Below, piece by piece: positions 6,383 through 13,433 of a stretch of DNA of 19,213 bases. Positions within the stretch are counted from its first letter, which is position 1. Each line of letters starts with the position of its first letter. The stretch is from an uncultured Lachnospiraceae bacterium. Lineage in GTDB: Bacteria; Bacillota; Clostridia; Lachnospirales; Lachnospiraceae. The stretch is from assembly GCA_900546325.1 (NCBI GenBank), contig URCR01000054.1, positions 1 to 19,213 of the forward strand. Reading direction: 5' to 3'. A program made the translations under genes and the position numbers. The notes beneath the pieces are model-generated. The model ran no database searches, had not been told where the DNA came from, and worked only from the letters and a program-made list of their open reading frames with translations.

Positions 6383-8116
6383 TTATTCTCTGGCAAATGA
6401 AGTATTGCTTGTCTGAGGATTGCGTTCTACCAGTTTTCTTCCGGAAGAGAATGCGATCAGGAATCCCAGAGCCATTAGCAAAACAGCAAAGAATAATTGC
6501 AGACCATCCGTTAAGAATACAAATCCGCCGGTGACAAATAACTTTCGGCAGATGGAATAAACACTCATGCCTAATGAGGTCATTGTCACAACTAACATAA
6601 TCGTCATAGGAGCATATAACATGAATCCTTTTCTGCCTGTCACTTTTAAGAATACGGATAAAGAGATCAGTACCATGGCAGCCAACAACTGATTCGCAGA
6701 ACCGAACAATGGCCAAATGTTATTGTATCCGCCTAAACTCAATAAATATCCGCCGGCTAATGTAATGATCGTCGCAAAGTATTTATTTGTGAAAGTTTTT
6801 ACGACTGGAGAAACTTCCTTTCCTTCTTCTCTTTCAAATAATTCCTGGAAAGACAGTCTTCCGATACGCGCAACAGCATCTAATGAAGTTAAAGCTAAAG
6901 CAGAAACAAACATGGTCATGATACATAATCCCCATTCCTGAGGCATTCCCAGTTTACTGATCAATCCGGTTACTCCTACCGAAAATTTCGTAAAAGGAGT
7001 AGCGGTGTCTGCCAATGCCATAGCGGCCAAATCACTATTTAATACGCCGGTTGTGGCTAAACTGGTCAAAGAGCCCACGATCACAATTACTAATACAGCT
7101 AATAAAGATTCAAGAAGCATACTTCCATAGCCTACTTGCAGCATGTCTTTTTCACTTCGAATCTGTTTGCTGCTTGTCTCACTTGATACTAAAGAGTGGA
7201 ATCCGCTTACTGCACCGCAGGCAATCGTAACAAACAGTGTTGGGAATAAATGACTCCCGCTCTCAGAGACAAAGCCGGTAAAGGCCGGTGTTGAGATTGT
7301 AGGATTCGAAATAACAACTCCGATCACAGCCGCAATGATCATCCCTACGAATAAGAAGGTAGTCAAATAGTCGCGCGGCTGTTTTAAGAGCCATATCGGT
7401 GTCACGCTTGCGAAGAAGATATAAACAAACACTAAATATAACCAGCTTTGCTTTTGCAGATAAACAGGGAAAGCAATACCTGCCGCAAGCATAGCGATGA
7501 TTAATACAATTCCTAAAACAGCTTGTTTCCAGCCGTCGATTTTCGTTTTGCGTAAGAATAAGCCAAATGCGATAGCCACAAAAACATAAAGAATCGAAAT
7601 AGAAGCCGCCGCAGCGTTTGGCTGTAATTTTGTACCATCTGCACGAAAGCCGTGAAAAGTTCCCGCAACCATATCCGCAAAAGCCGCAATCACTAATAAT
7701 GTGAATAACCAGCAGAACAAGAAAAATAACTTTCTTCCTGTTTTCCCGATATAGACTTCTATAATCTGCCCGATTGATTTTCCGTCTGATTTTACCGAGG
7801 CATAAAGAGATGTAAAATCTTGAACCGCTCCAAAGAAAATACCTCCGACTAAGATCCATAAGAAAGCCGGCAGCCAGCCAAACATCATCGCCATCACAGG
7901 GCCGGTTACAGGTCCGGCACCGGCGATAGAAGAAAACTGATGCGCAAAGACTTCCCATTTATTGCTAGGGACATAATCAACACCGTCTTCTTTTTTGACT
8001 GCCGGTGTTTTTGCGTGTACGTCAATTCCCCATTCTTTTACTAAATACCGGCCATACAGCAGATAAGCTCCGATTAATACAACAGCCGTGATTCCTAATA
8101 ATAATAACCCGTTCAT
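6383..8116 (-). CDS. cstA: CstA-family carbon starvation protein / pyruvate or peptide transporter
   Basis: 577-residue polytopic membrane protein. The first span is at residues 2-26 and many more follow. The family signature HQFSSIAGAGPVTGP is at residues 59-73, then GGIFFGAVQDFTSLYAS at 91-107. Further conserved segments include ACGAVSGFHSLVSSETSSKQI and the C-terminal ALTSLDAVARIGRL and NQLLAAMV regions. E. coli relatives CstA and BtsT act in peptide and pyruvate uptake under nutrient limitation; the substrate here is not determined. The chosen start (CAT at 8114-8116) has AAAGGAGGAAAC just upstream. An extension through the leader in the same frame reaches 8266 but has no RBS and a Lys/Arg-rich non-family sequence. 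It is divergent from ilvE, with a long leader. Confidence 0.9.
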   Translation of the reverse strand: MNGLLLLGITAVVLIGAYLLYGRYLVKEWGIDVHAKTPAVKKEDGVDYVPSNKWEVFAHQFSSIAGAGPVTGPVMAMMFGWLPAFLWILVGGIFFGAVQDFTSLYASVKSDGKSIGQIIEVYIGKTGRKLFFLFCWLFTLLVIAAFADMVAGTFHGFRADGTKLQPNAAAASISILYVFVAIAFGLFLRKTKIDGWKQAVLGIVLIIAMLAAGIAFPVYLQKQSWLYLVFVYIFFASVTPIWLLKQPRDYLTTFLFVGMIIAAVIGVVISNPTISTPAFTGFVSESGSHLFPTLFVTIACGAVSGFHSLVSSETSSKQIRSEKDMLQVGYGSMLLESLLAVLVIVIVGSLTSLATTGVLNSDLAAMALADTATPFTKFSVGVTGLISKLGMPQEWGLCIMTMFVSALALTSLDAVARIGRLSFQELFEREEGKEVSPVVKTFTNKYFATIITLAGGYLLSLGGYNNIWPLFGSANQLLAAMVLISLSVFLKVTGRKGFMLYAPMTIMLVVTMTSLGMSVYSICRKLFVTGGFVFLTDGLQLFFAVLLMALGFLIAFSSGRKLVERNPQTSNTSFARE

Positions 8117-8448
8117 ATGTTTCCTCCTTTTTCTCTTCCTTTTCGATAACAGCATGAATATAAAAAACTCCGTCTGTTTTCCCGGGAGGAGAACTAAGAT
8201 GAAAGCATAGATTAAATTCGTAGTACTACTTGATTTGCATAAAAATGCAGCTCGATCATATCGCAAGGGTGTGTTTTAGGTTCATGGCAAAACCGCGGTA
8301 TCCATGAATAACACGTAGTATGCGTTCATTTTACTGCTCCTAGGTGAGAATTTTTTCGTTCCTTCCTGTTTGATCTTCGGATGGAAAGACTCTCCGTGAG
8401 GAAAAACAAAAAATATTGTCTTGATTATTGCATTTATATTCATGTGTT
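8117..8448 (-). promoter_or_regulatory. Long structured 5' leader of cstA
   Basis: From the predicted start near 8448 to the start codon is about 330 nt. On the minus strand it can fold three hairpins in order. The first has arms TTCCATCC and GGAAGGAA (8359-8366 with 8379-8386, one mismatch) inside GAGA/TCTC. The second has 5+7 bp arms (8271-8275 with 8310-8314, and 8281-8287 with 8302-8308). The third is TGCAT-TTTT-ATGCA at 8236-8249. A T-run follows a weak GGAG-closing arm near 8165. No riboswitch class was recognised. Confidence 0.5.
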
Positions 8449-8454
8449 GCGTCT

Positions 8455-8483
8455 ATGTTACATGATAAGTTGTCAAGTGTCAA
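8455..8483 (-). promoter_or_regulatory. Promoter for cstA
   Basis: On the minus strand, TTGACA (8478-8483), a 17-nt spacer and TAACAT (8455-8460). A second TTGACA lies 7 nt inside (8471-8476), giving a tandem CTTGACA pattern. No better site is closer to the gene, so the transcript has a long leader. Confidence 0.68.
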
Positions 8484-8512
8484 TTATTTTTTAAATTTAA
8501 ATGAAATTGAGG

Positions 8513-8539
8513 TATTTCTTTCTTGTTATCAAAGAAATA
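8513..8539. promoter_or_regulatory. Inverted repeat in the cstA-ilvE intergenic region (possible operator)
   Basis: TATTTCTTT (8513-8521) and AAAGAAATA (8531-8539) are perfect 9-bp arms around a 9-nt spacer. The element ends 11 nt before the ilvE -35 box and lies about 30 nt upstream of the cstA -35 box, a position suited to a regulator of one or both. No known operator consensus recognised. Confidence 0.45.
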
Positions 8540-8550
8540 TCAAACAGTTA

Positions 8551-8579
8551 TTGACTTGAGAGAAAAAAAGGTGTAATCT
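8551..8579 (+). promoter_or_regulatory. Promoter for ilvE
   Basis: TTGACT (8551-8556), 17-nt spacer, TAATCT (8574-8579). The predicted leader is only about 20 nt and contains the AGGAGG ribosome binding site, so attenuation or a riboswitch is excluded for ilvE. Confidence 0.75.
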
Positions 8580-8607
8580 GATAACCAAATAATTTAGGAG
8601 GATTTGT

Positions 8608-9672
8608 ATGGAAGTTAAATTTATACCCGCAAAACAATTGAAAGAAAAGCCGGATGAGAATGCGTTAGGCTTTGGAAAATATTTCACAGACTATATGTTC
8701 ACAATGGATTGGACGAAAGAAAAAGGCTGGCACAATGCAACGATTGAACCTTATGGACCGATCCAATTAGATCCGGCAACTATGGTTTTGCATTATGCAC
8801 AGGAAACTTTTGAGGGATTAAAAGCATATAAGACCAAAGAAGGAAAGATTCTTTTGTTCAGACCGGAGATGAACGCGAAACGATTTGCGAATTCCAACCG
8901 TCGGCTTTGTATGGAATTATTGCCGGAAGAAATGTTTGTGGACGCAATTGCCACGTTGGTTTCTTACGAGAAAGACTGGATTCCAACGGCGGAAGGCACT
9001 TCTCTTTACATTCGCCCGTTTATGTTTGCGACAGAAAGTGCAGTAGGCGTACACCCAAGCAACGCATACAAATTTATGATCCTTCTTTCGCCGGTTGGAG
9101 CCTATTATCCGGAGGGAGTGAATCCGGTTAAAATTTATGTAGAAGATGAATATGTGCGCGCTGCAAAAGGCGGTACGGGATTTACGAAGTGTGGCGGGAA
9201 CTATGCTGCAAGTATAGCGGCGCAGGTAAAGGCGGAGAAACTGGGTTATACGCAGGTATTATGGCTGGATGGTGTGGAAAGAAAATATGTGGAAGAAGTG
9301 GGGACAATGAATGCGATGTTTATCATTGAGCATAAAATTGTCACTGCACCGTGCGACGGAACTGTTTTGCCGGGAGTCACACGTGATTCGGTGATCCAGT
9401 TATTAAAGTCCTGGGGATATGTCGTAGAAGAACGTCATCTATCGATTGAGGAATTGATGGAAGCAGGGAGAAACGGAAGTTTACAGGAAGCATTTGGAAC
9501 CGGTACTGCAGCTGTTATCTCTCCGATCGGCAAGTTGAATTATAAAGGAGAGAGCATTACCATCAATGACTTTCAAACCGGAGAAATCACACAGCGTTTA
9601 TATGATACATTGACAGGTATACAGTGGGGCAAATTAGAAGATACCTTCCATTGGACATATGAAGTGAAATAG
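8608..9672 (+). CDS. ilvE: Branched-chain amino acid aminotransferase
   Basis: 354-residue fold-type IV PLP enzyme that interconverts Val/Leu/Ile and their 2-oxo acids using 2-oxoglutarate/glutamate. Motifs: HYAQETFEGLKAY near 62-75, RFANSNRRL near 92-100, YIRPFMFATE near 134-143, the PLP-lysine in TKCGGNYAAS (Lys194), QVLWLDG at 216-222, and EVGTMN at 230-235 whose Glu contacts the pyridine nitrogen. LPGVTRDS follows at 254-261. Length and motif spacing fit the larger (eukaryote-like, about 350-residue) BCAT subfamily. AGGAGG at 8596-8601 precedes ATG 8608. It is monocistronic, with its own promoter and a strong terminator. Confidence 0.95.
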   Translation: MEVKFIPAKQLKEKPDENALGFGKYFTDYMFTMDWTKEKGWHNATIEPYGPIQLDPATMVLHYAQETFEGLKAYKTKEGKILLFRPEMNAKRFANSNRRLCMELLPEEMFVDAIATLVSYEKDWIPTAEGTSLYIRPFMFATESAVGVHPSNAYKFMILLSPVGAYYPEGVNPVKIYVEDEYVRAAKGGTGFTKCGGNYAASIAAQVKAEKLGYTQVLWLDGVERKYVEEVGTMNAMFIIEHKIVTAPCDGTVLPGVTRDSVIQLLKSWGYVVEERHLSIEELMEAGRNGSLQEAFGTGTAAVISPIGKLNYKGESITINDFQTGEITQRLYDTLTGIQWGKLEDTFHWTYEVK

Positions 9673-9707
9673 TGTCGGTTCATACGGATGCTTACTCTGT
9701 AAATCTG

Positions 9708-9761
9708 AAAATAAGAATCTCCCGTGAAGATCAATATTCTGTGGGAGATTCTTATTTTTTT
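9708..9761. terminator. Bidirectional terminator between ilvE and xdhC
   Basis: Perfect 16-bp stem: AAAATAAGAATCTCCC (9708-9723) with GGGAGATTCTTATTTT (9743-9758), 19-nt loop, then TTT. The A-run at the left end means it also terminates the convergent minus-strand xdhC transcript, whose stop codon lies 25 nt away. Confidence 0.92.
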
Positions 9762-9785
9762 ACAAAGATATTCTGGAGTGCAAAG

Positions 9786-10817
9786 TTAAAGCAGTTTGCC
9801 TGCGCGTTTGGCGATCAGTTCTCCTGCAATGCTGACTGCGATCTCCGCAGGTGTCTCTGCACCGATGGACAGACCGATCGGGGACTTGCAGCGGTCGATC
9901 TCTGTCTCGGTAAATCCATCCGCCAAAAGCTTCTCGCGGAGCGTCTGGCGCTTCCGGCGGCTTCCCATGACGCCGATGTAGGAGACCGGGGTCTGCATCA
10001 CTTGCTTTTGGACGATGTAGTCGCAGAGATGTCCGCGCGTCATAATGCAGACATAGTCTTCCGGGTGAAAATCGATCAGTTCAGATAGTTGTTCAAAACT
10101 TCCGGTGATACAGCGGCAGGCGGAAGGGAACAGCCTTGGGTCTGCAAATTCTTTTCGGTCATCGAAGACGACGCAGCGAAAATCCAGATGTGTCAGCAGC
10201 GGAACGAGTTCCTGCGCCACATGTCCTCCGCCGAAGACATAGACGGTTCCGGCTTTGACGAGTGGCTCGATATAATAATGTCTGCCGGAAAGAGTCTGCT
10301 CAGACGGTTCTTTCGGGAGATCTGAGAGAGAAAGACCCGGGTCCTGAAAAATATCCTGCAAAGCTCCTGAATCGTCGGAAACGTACCGGAAAACCCAGCG
10401 GGATTCTTCGGTCAGATCGAGAAGGAGCCAGAGCTGTTTTGCCGGCTCCCAGTCGGCGAGAAGCATGCGGCATTGGTCCAGAAAGGAAGTATTTTCATGG
10501 GAAACATACTGGAAATAGGCGGTCACTTGTCCGCCGCACACCATTCCGAGATCGGCAGCTGCATTTGGCCTTAAGACAAAACTTTTGAAAAAAGAAGTCT
10601 GCTGTTCGATTCCGGTAACGGCTTCTTTGGTCGCTTCATATTCAATGGAGCCGCCGCCGATCGTCCCGTGGGATGTTCCGTCAGAGAGGACGATCATGCG
10701 GGAACCGGCGCCGCGGGGAGCTGAACCGGAGCTTTTTGTCACTGTCACGATCATAGAATCTCTTCCGGCGTCTCCGTTTTCTAAAAGGATTTCAAATAGT
10801 TCTTTCATTGTTTTCAT
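9786..10817 (-). CDS. xdhC: XdhC/CoxI-family molybdenum hydroxylase maturation factor
   Basis: 343-residue protein with both XdhC domains. N-terminal: SSGSAPRGAGSRM (29-41), GTIGGGSIEYEA (51-62) and MVCGGQV (92-98). C-terminal Rossmann-like half: VFGGGHVAQEL (194-204), TRGHLCDY (260-267), GVMGSRRKR (282-290) and PIGLSIGAETPAEIAVSIAGE (313-333). XdhC proteins bind molybdenum cofactor and help its sulfuration and insertion into xanthine-dehydrogenase-type enzymes. I start at ATG 10817, which has GGAG at 10824-10827. The TTG four codons upstream overlaps that site. It lies 57 nt downstream of the MobA-like/ModE gene on the same strand, so they are likely co-transcribed. No hydroxylase is in the window, so its client must be encoded elsewhere. 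Confidence 0.9.
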   Translation of the reverse strand: MKTMKELFEILLENGDAGRDSMIVTVTKSSGSAPRGAGSRMIVLSDGTSHGTIGGGSIEYEATKEAVTGIEQQTSFFKSFVLRPNAAADLGMVCGGQVTAYFQYVSHENTSFLDQCRMLLADWEPAKQLWLLLDLTEESRWVFRYVSDDSGALQDIFQDPGLSLSDLPKEPSEQTLSGRHYYIEPLVKAGTVYVFGGGHVAQELVPLLTHLDFRCVVFDDRKEFADPRLFPSACRCITGSFEQLSELIDFHPEDYVCIMTRGHLCDYIVQKQVMQTPVSYIGVMGSRRKRQTLREKLLADGFTETEIDRCKSPIGLSIGAETPAEIAVSIAGELIAKRAGKLL

Positions 10818-10874
10818 AAGTGTCTCCAATCTAAATTTTTAAGTGGAATCCTCCGTAAGGAAATTTCCGGGGAT

Positions 10875-11825
10875 TTACTGCCACTCACATTCTTTCTTGC
10901 TTTCCCTGAGGAAAATTTTCTGGAACAGCTCTGAGGCATAGGCGGAAAGCTGTTCTTCTGCCAGCAGGTAATTCTGCAGAAATGCTTTGCCCTCTTTGGT
11001 AAGGGAGGAGGAACCGCCGCCGCCGCCTCCTGTTCTTGTGTGGAGGAGCGGAAATCCGAGATGTGTCTCCACCGCTTTCATCGTTTTCCAGCCTTTGCTG
11101 TAAGAAATCTGCATGTGCCGGCAGGCGGTCTGCATGGAGCCGGTATGCTCGATCAGCATGAGGAAACGGGCCGTCTCTGAGGTGAAAAACGGTGTCTGCC
11201 GGCAGAGCTGAAACTCACCGATGGCATAGATCGGCAGTGTCTCTGTCCGGCTTCGGTGTTTCGCATCGGAATCCATCGTATCGGCAGACAGAATGATGCC
11301 GGAATCACTCACTTCAACTTCGGCTGTGCGGGAAACGACAGAGGGCTGGCGCAGCGCACCCCGCAGGCCGTTTTCTCCGGTGTAAGTCAGAATCTCAGGG
11401 AATAATTCTTTGCGAAGGAGAATCGGATGCCCCCGGTGTCCTTCGAAGACCGGGCGGACGCACGGCGCAGACTGCGACAACATCCGGCCCAGTGTCTCGG
11501 ATAAGAGGATCGGATATTTTGCGGGGAGGATAAATACGCTGTCGCAGAGATCTTCCATGTAGTTTAATCCGGTACAGATCTGATCGAACATGGAAAGTGT
11601 CTCGTACTCGGGGCTGTACAGGCAGATGGTCTGAAGACCTGATATTTCTTTTTCTACTTGATCAGCTTCCTCGCCGGTGATTACGGTGATCGGGGAAATC
11701 CCTGCCCGTTTCAGGGCGAGGATCACGCGGCGGATAACAGAGACATGATCAAGTTCTAAAAGTGGAAGGAAGGTACTGTCCTGTTTCCCGCGTTTTGCCG
11801 CTAAAATAATTGCACCTGTTTTCAT
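10875..11825 (-). CDS. MobA/MocA-like nucleotidyltransferase fused to ModE-type DNA-binding domain
   Basis: 316 residues. Residues 1-195 follow the layout of MobA/MocA NTP transferases: MKTGAIILAA start, then EYETLSMFDQICTGLNYM, CDSVFILPAKYPIL, EGHRGHPILL, ENGLRGALR. Residues about 205-285 match the ModE/LysR-type winged helix: FLMLIEHTGSMQTACRHMQISYSKGWKTM, then GFPLLHTRTGGGGGGSSSLTKEGKAFL. Two catalytic signatures are eroded. The usual LAAGxSxRMGxxK loop reads LAAKRGKQDSTFL, and the metal-binding Asp of the LPGDxP segment reads LPAKYP. This suggests a sensor or regulatory role, which is inference. AAGGAG lies 13 nt before the start. It is divergent from the moeA-like operon and precedes xdhC. 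A MocA cytidylyltransferase that kept activity with altered residues cannot be excluded. Confidence 0.82.
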   Translation of the reverse strand: MKTGAIILAAKRGKQDSTFLPLLELDHVSVIRRVILALKRAGISPITVITGEEADQVEKEISGLQTICLYSPEYETLSMFDQICTGLNYMEDLCDSVFILPAKYPILLSETLGRMLSQSAPCVRPVFEGHRGHPILLRKELFPEILTYTGENGLRGALRQPSVVSRTAEVEVSDSGIILSADTMDSDAKHRSRTETLPIYAIGEFQLCRQTPFFTSETARFLMLIEHTGSMQTACRHMQISYSKGWKTMKAVETHLGFPLLHTRTGGGGGGSSSLTKEGKAFLQNYLLAEEQLSAYASELFQKIFLRESKKECEWQ

Positions 11826-11842
11826 AAATTTTCAAAAACTCC

Positions 11843-11871
11843 TTGTAATTTCTAATAAAATTATATATGAT
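11843..11871 (+). promoter_or_regulatory. Promoter for the moeA-like/moaC/moaA operon
   Basis: TTGTAA (11843-11848), 17-nt spacer, TATGAT (11866-11871). The predicted start near 11878 falls at the left edge of the ModE-like inverted repeat, a position where a bound dimer would block initiation. Confidence 0.6.
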
Positions 11872-11888
11872 ATATTTCGATATGTAAA
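11860..11888 (-). promoter_or_regulatory. Promoter for the MobA-like/ModE gene and xdhC
   Basis: On the minus strand, TTTACA (11883-11888), exactly 17 nt, then consensus TATAAT (11860-11865). Its -35 box lies inside the ModE-like inverted repeat. It overlaps the plus-strand promoter, so the two units are probably co-regulated. Confidence 0.7.
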
Positions 11889-11901
11889 TAAAAACATAAC
11901 G
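11878..11901. promoter_or_regulatory. ModE-like operator
   Basis: CGATATGT and ACATAACG form 8-bp inverted arms (one mismatch) around AAATAAAA. The shape resembles the E. coli ModE site, whose arms are of the form CGnTATRT / AYATAACG with a short spacer. It lies between a gene carrying a ModE DNA-binding domain and a molybdenum operon, overlapping the minus-strand -35 box and the plus-strand start. Confidence 0.6.
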
Positions 11902-11916
11902 AACGGAGTGGGAAAT

Positions 11917-12945
11917 TTGAAATTATGTAAAACGGAAGAGGCAGTCGGACAGATTTTGTGTCACGATATTACACAGATCATCCCGGGTGTCGTAAAAGAT
12001 GCAGTGTTCCGCAAAGGACATGTGATCACCAAAGAAGATATCCCGGTGCTGCTGAGTGTCGGAAAAGAGCATATTTATGTGTGGGAAAATGACGACACGA
12101 TGCTCCATGAAAATGAGGCGGCAGAGATCTTATACCAGATTTGTAAAGGGGACGATATGCACGGATCGGAAGTCAAAGAAGGGAAGATCGAGCTGATCGC
12201 CGACTGTGACGGTGTGCTGAAGATCGACCGGGAGAAGCTTTTGGCGGTCAACAGCCTGGGACAGATGATGATCGCTGCAAGACATGGAGATTTTCCGATC
12301 AAGGCAGGAGAGAAGATCGCAGGGACAAGGATCATTCCGCTTGTGATCGAGAAGGAAAAGATGGAGCGGGCGCAGAAGGTGACAGAGGGTGGACCGGTTT
12401 TTTCAATTCTTCCGTATACACAGAAGAAGATCGGACTTGTGACAACCGGAAGTGAAGTCTACAAACGCAGAATCCAGGATCGGTTTTCTCCGGTGATCAA
12501 GGAGAAGCTTGCGGAGTATGGTATGACAATCTCGATGCATGAGATATGCAGCGACGACCATGAGCAGATCACCGCGGCGATCCGGACGATGCTGGATGCC
12601 GGAATGGATATGATCATCTGCACCGGCGGAATGAGTGTGGATCCAGATGACCGCACGCCTCTTGCAATCAAAAACACAGGTGCAGATATCGTCACCTACG
12701 GGGCACCTGTGCTGCCGGGAGCAATGTTCCTTCTTGCCTATTACGAGGGAGACAGACCGGTCATCGGACTGCCTGGCTGCGTGATGTATGCGAAGCGGAC
12801 AATTTTTGATCTGGTCCTTCCAAGACTTCTGGCGGGAGAGAAGATCAAAGCAGAAGAATTTTATGCACTGGGGGAGGGTGGACTCTGCCTGTCCTGTCCG
12901 GTATGTACATTTCCAAACTGCGGATTCGGAAAAGGGGGATATTGA
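11917..12945 (+). CDS. MoeA-like molybdopterin-binding protein with Cys-rich C-terminus
   Basis: 342 residues. The start is TTG 11917, preceded by GGAG at 11905-11908 and giving a natural MKLCKTEEAVGQILCHDITQ opening. The alternative GTG 11908 overlaps that site. Residues about 165-310 form a MoaB/Mog/MoeA-type molybdopterin-binding domain: GLVTTGSEVY near 173-182, ICTGGMSVDPDDRTP near 234-248, GAPVLPG and VIGLPGCVMYAKRT near 282-295. The C-terminus carries Cys324, Cys327, Cys330 and Cys335 in CLSCPVC...C. It is shorter than full MoeA (about 400) and lacks the recognisable MoeA C-terminal domain. Its likely role is in molybdate insertion or molybdopterin handling. It overlaps moaC by one base (TGATG), indicating translational coupling. 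Confidence 0.83.
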   Translation: MKLCKTEEAVGQILCHDITQIIPGVVKDAVFRKGHVITKEDIPVLLSVGKEHIYVWENDDTMLHENEAAEILYQICKGDDMHGSEVKEGKIELIADCDGVLKIDREKLLAVNSLGQMMIAARHGDFPIKAGEKIAGTRIIPLVIEKEKMERAQKVTEGGPVFSILPYTQKKIGLVTTGSEVYKRRIQDRFSPVIKEKLAEYGMTISMHEICSDDHEQITAAIRTMLDAGMDMIICTGGMSVDPDDRTPLAIKNTGADIVTYGAPVLPGAMFLLAYYEGDRPVIGLPGCVMYAKRTIFDLVLPRLLAGEKIKAEEFYALGEGGLCLSCPVCTFPNCGFGKGGY

Positions 12946-13433
12946 TGAGCGGATTTACACATTTTGATGCGAGTGGCAATGCTGTCATGGTCGATGTCAG
13001 CGAGAAGCAGGAAACACAGCGCGAAGCGACGGCAAAGGGAAAGATCTATATGAGCCCGGAATGTTTTGCACTTGTAAAATCAGGAGAAATGAAGAAGGGG
13101 GATGTCCTCGGTGTAGCGAGAATCGCCGGGATCATGGGAGCAAAAAAGACATCGGAGCTGATTCCGCTCTGCCATATTTTAAATCTATCCAAGGCTGAGA
13201 TCAGCTTCACGTATCTGGAAGAAAGCTGCGCGATCGAAGCGGCATGTACGGCAAAGACGGTCGGAAAGACCGGAGTGGAGATGGAGGCTCTTACGGGAGT
13301 CAATGTTGCGCTGTTGACAATCTACGATATGTGTAAGGCGGTCGATAAGGCAATGCGGATTTCCGATATCCGGCTGTGCAAAAAGACCGGCGGGAAGAGC
13401 GGCACACTGATTTTGGAAAGCGAGGATGAATAG
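12945..13433 (+). CDS. moaC: Cyclic pyranopterin monophosphate synthase MoaC
   Basis: 162-residue enzyme that converts the MoaA product 3',8-cyclo-GTP to cyclic pyranopterin monophosphate. Signatures are complete: KTSELIPLCHILNLSKAEI (68-86), GVEMEALTGVNVALLTIYDMCKAVDKAM (110-137) and GGKSG (149-153). Asp128 and Lys131 match catalytic residues of E. coli MoaC. ATG 12945 overlaps the stop of the preceding gene and is preceded by AAAGGGGG; the in-frame ATG at 12903 lies within the upstream gene. The moaA start follows with no gap. Confidence 0.96.
   Translation: MSGFTHFDASGNAVMVDVSEKQETQREATAKGKIYMSPECFALVKSGEMKKGDVLGVARIAGIMGAKKTSELIPLCHILNLSKAEISFTYLEESCAIEAACTAKTVGKTGVEMEALTGVNVALLTIYDMCKAVDKAMRISDIRLCKKTGGKSGTLILESEDE

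Noticed and set aside
8117..8266. N-terminal extension of CstA by 50 residues to 8266
   Set aside because: The extension ends in a Lys/Arg-rich run encoded by the RBS region, lacks its own RBS, and the family begins at the MNGLLLLG hydrophobic segment.
8281..8314. T-box-like sequence TGGATACCGCGG on the minus strand in the cstA leader
   Set aside because: The T-box bulge is TGGNACC; here there is an extra base. The expected Stem I with its AGUA and apical-loop motifs could not be found upstream, and the sequence is better explained as the loop of the second leader hairpin.
10859..10868. GGAAATTTCC palindrome between the MobA-like/ModE gene and xdhC
   Set aside because: Only 10 bp with no loop and no T-run; too short to call an operator or terminator.
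11872..11916. Molybdenum-cofactor riboswitch before the moeA-like gene
   Set aside because: The predicted leader is only about 40 nt, too short for the Moco RNA motif, and none of its conserved pieces are present.
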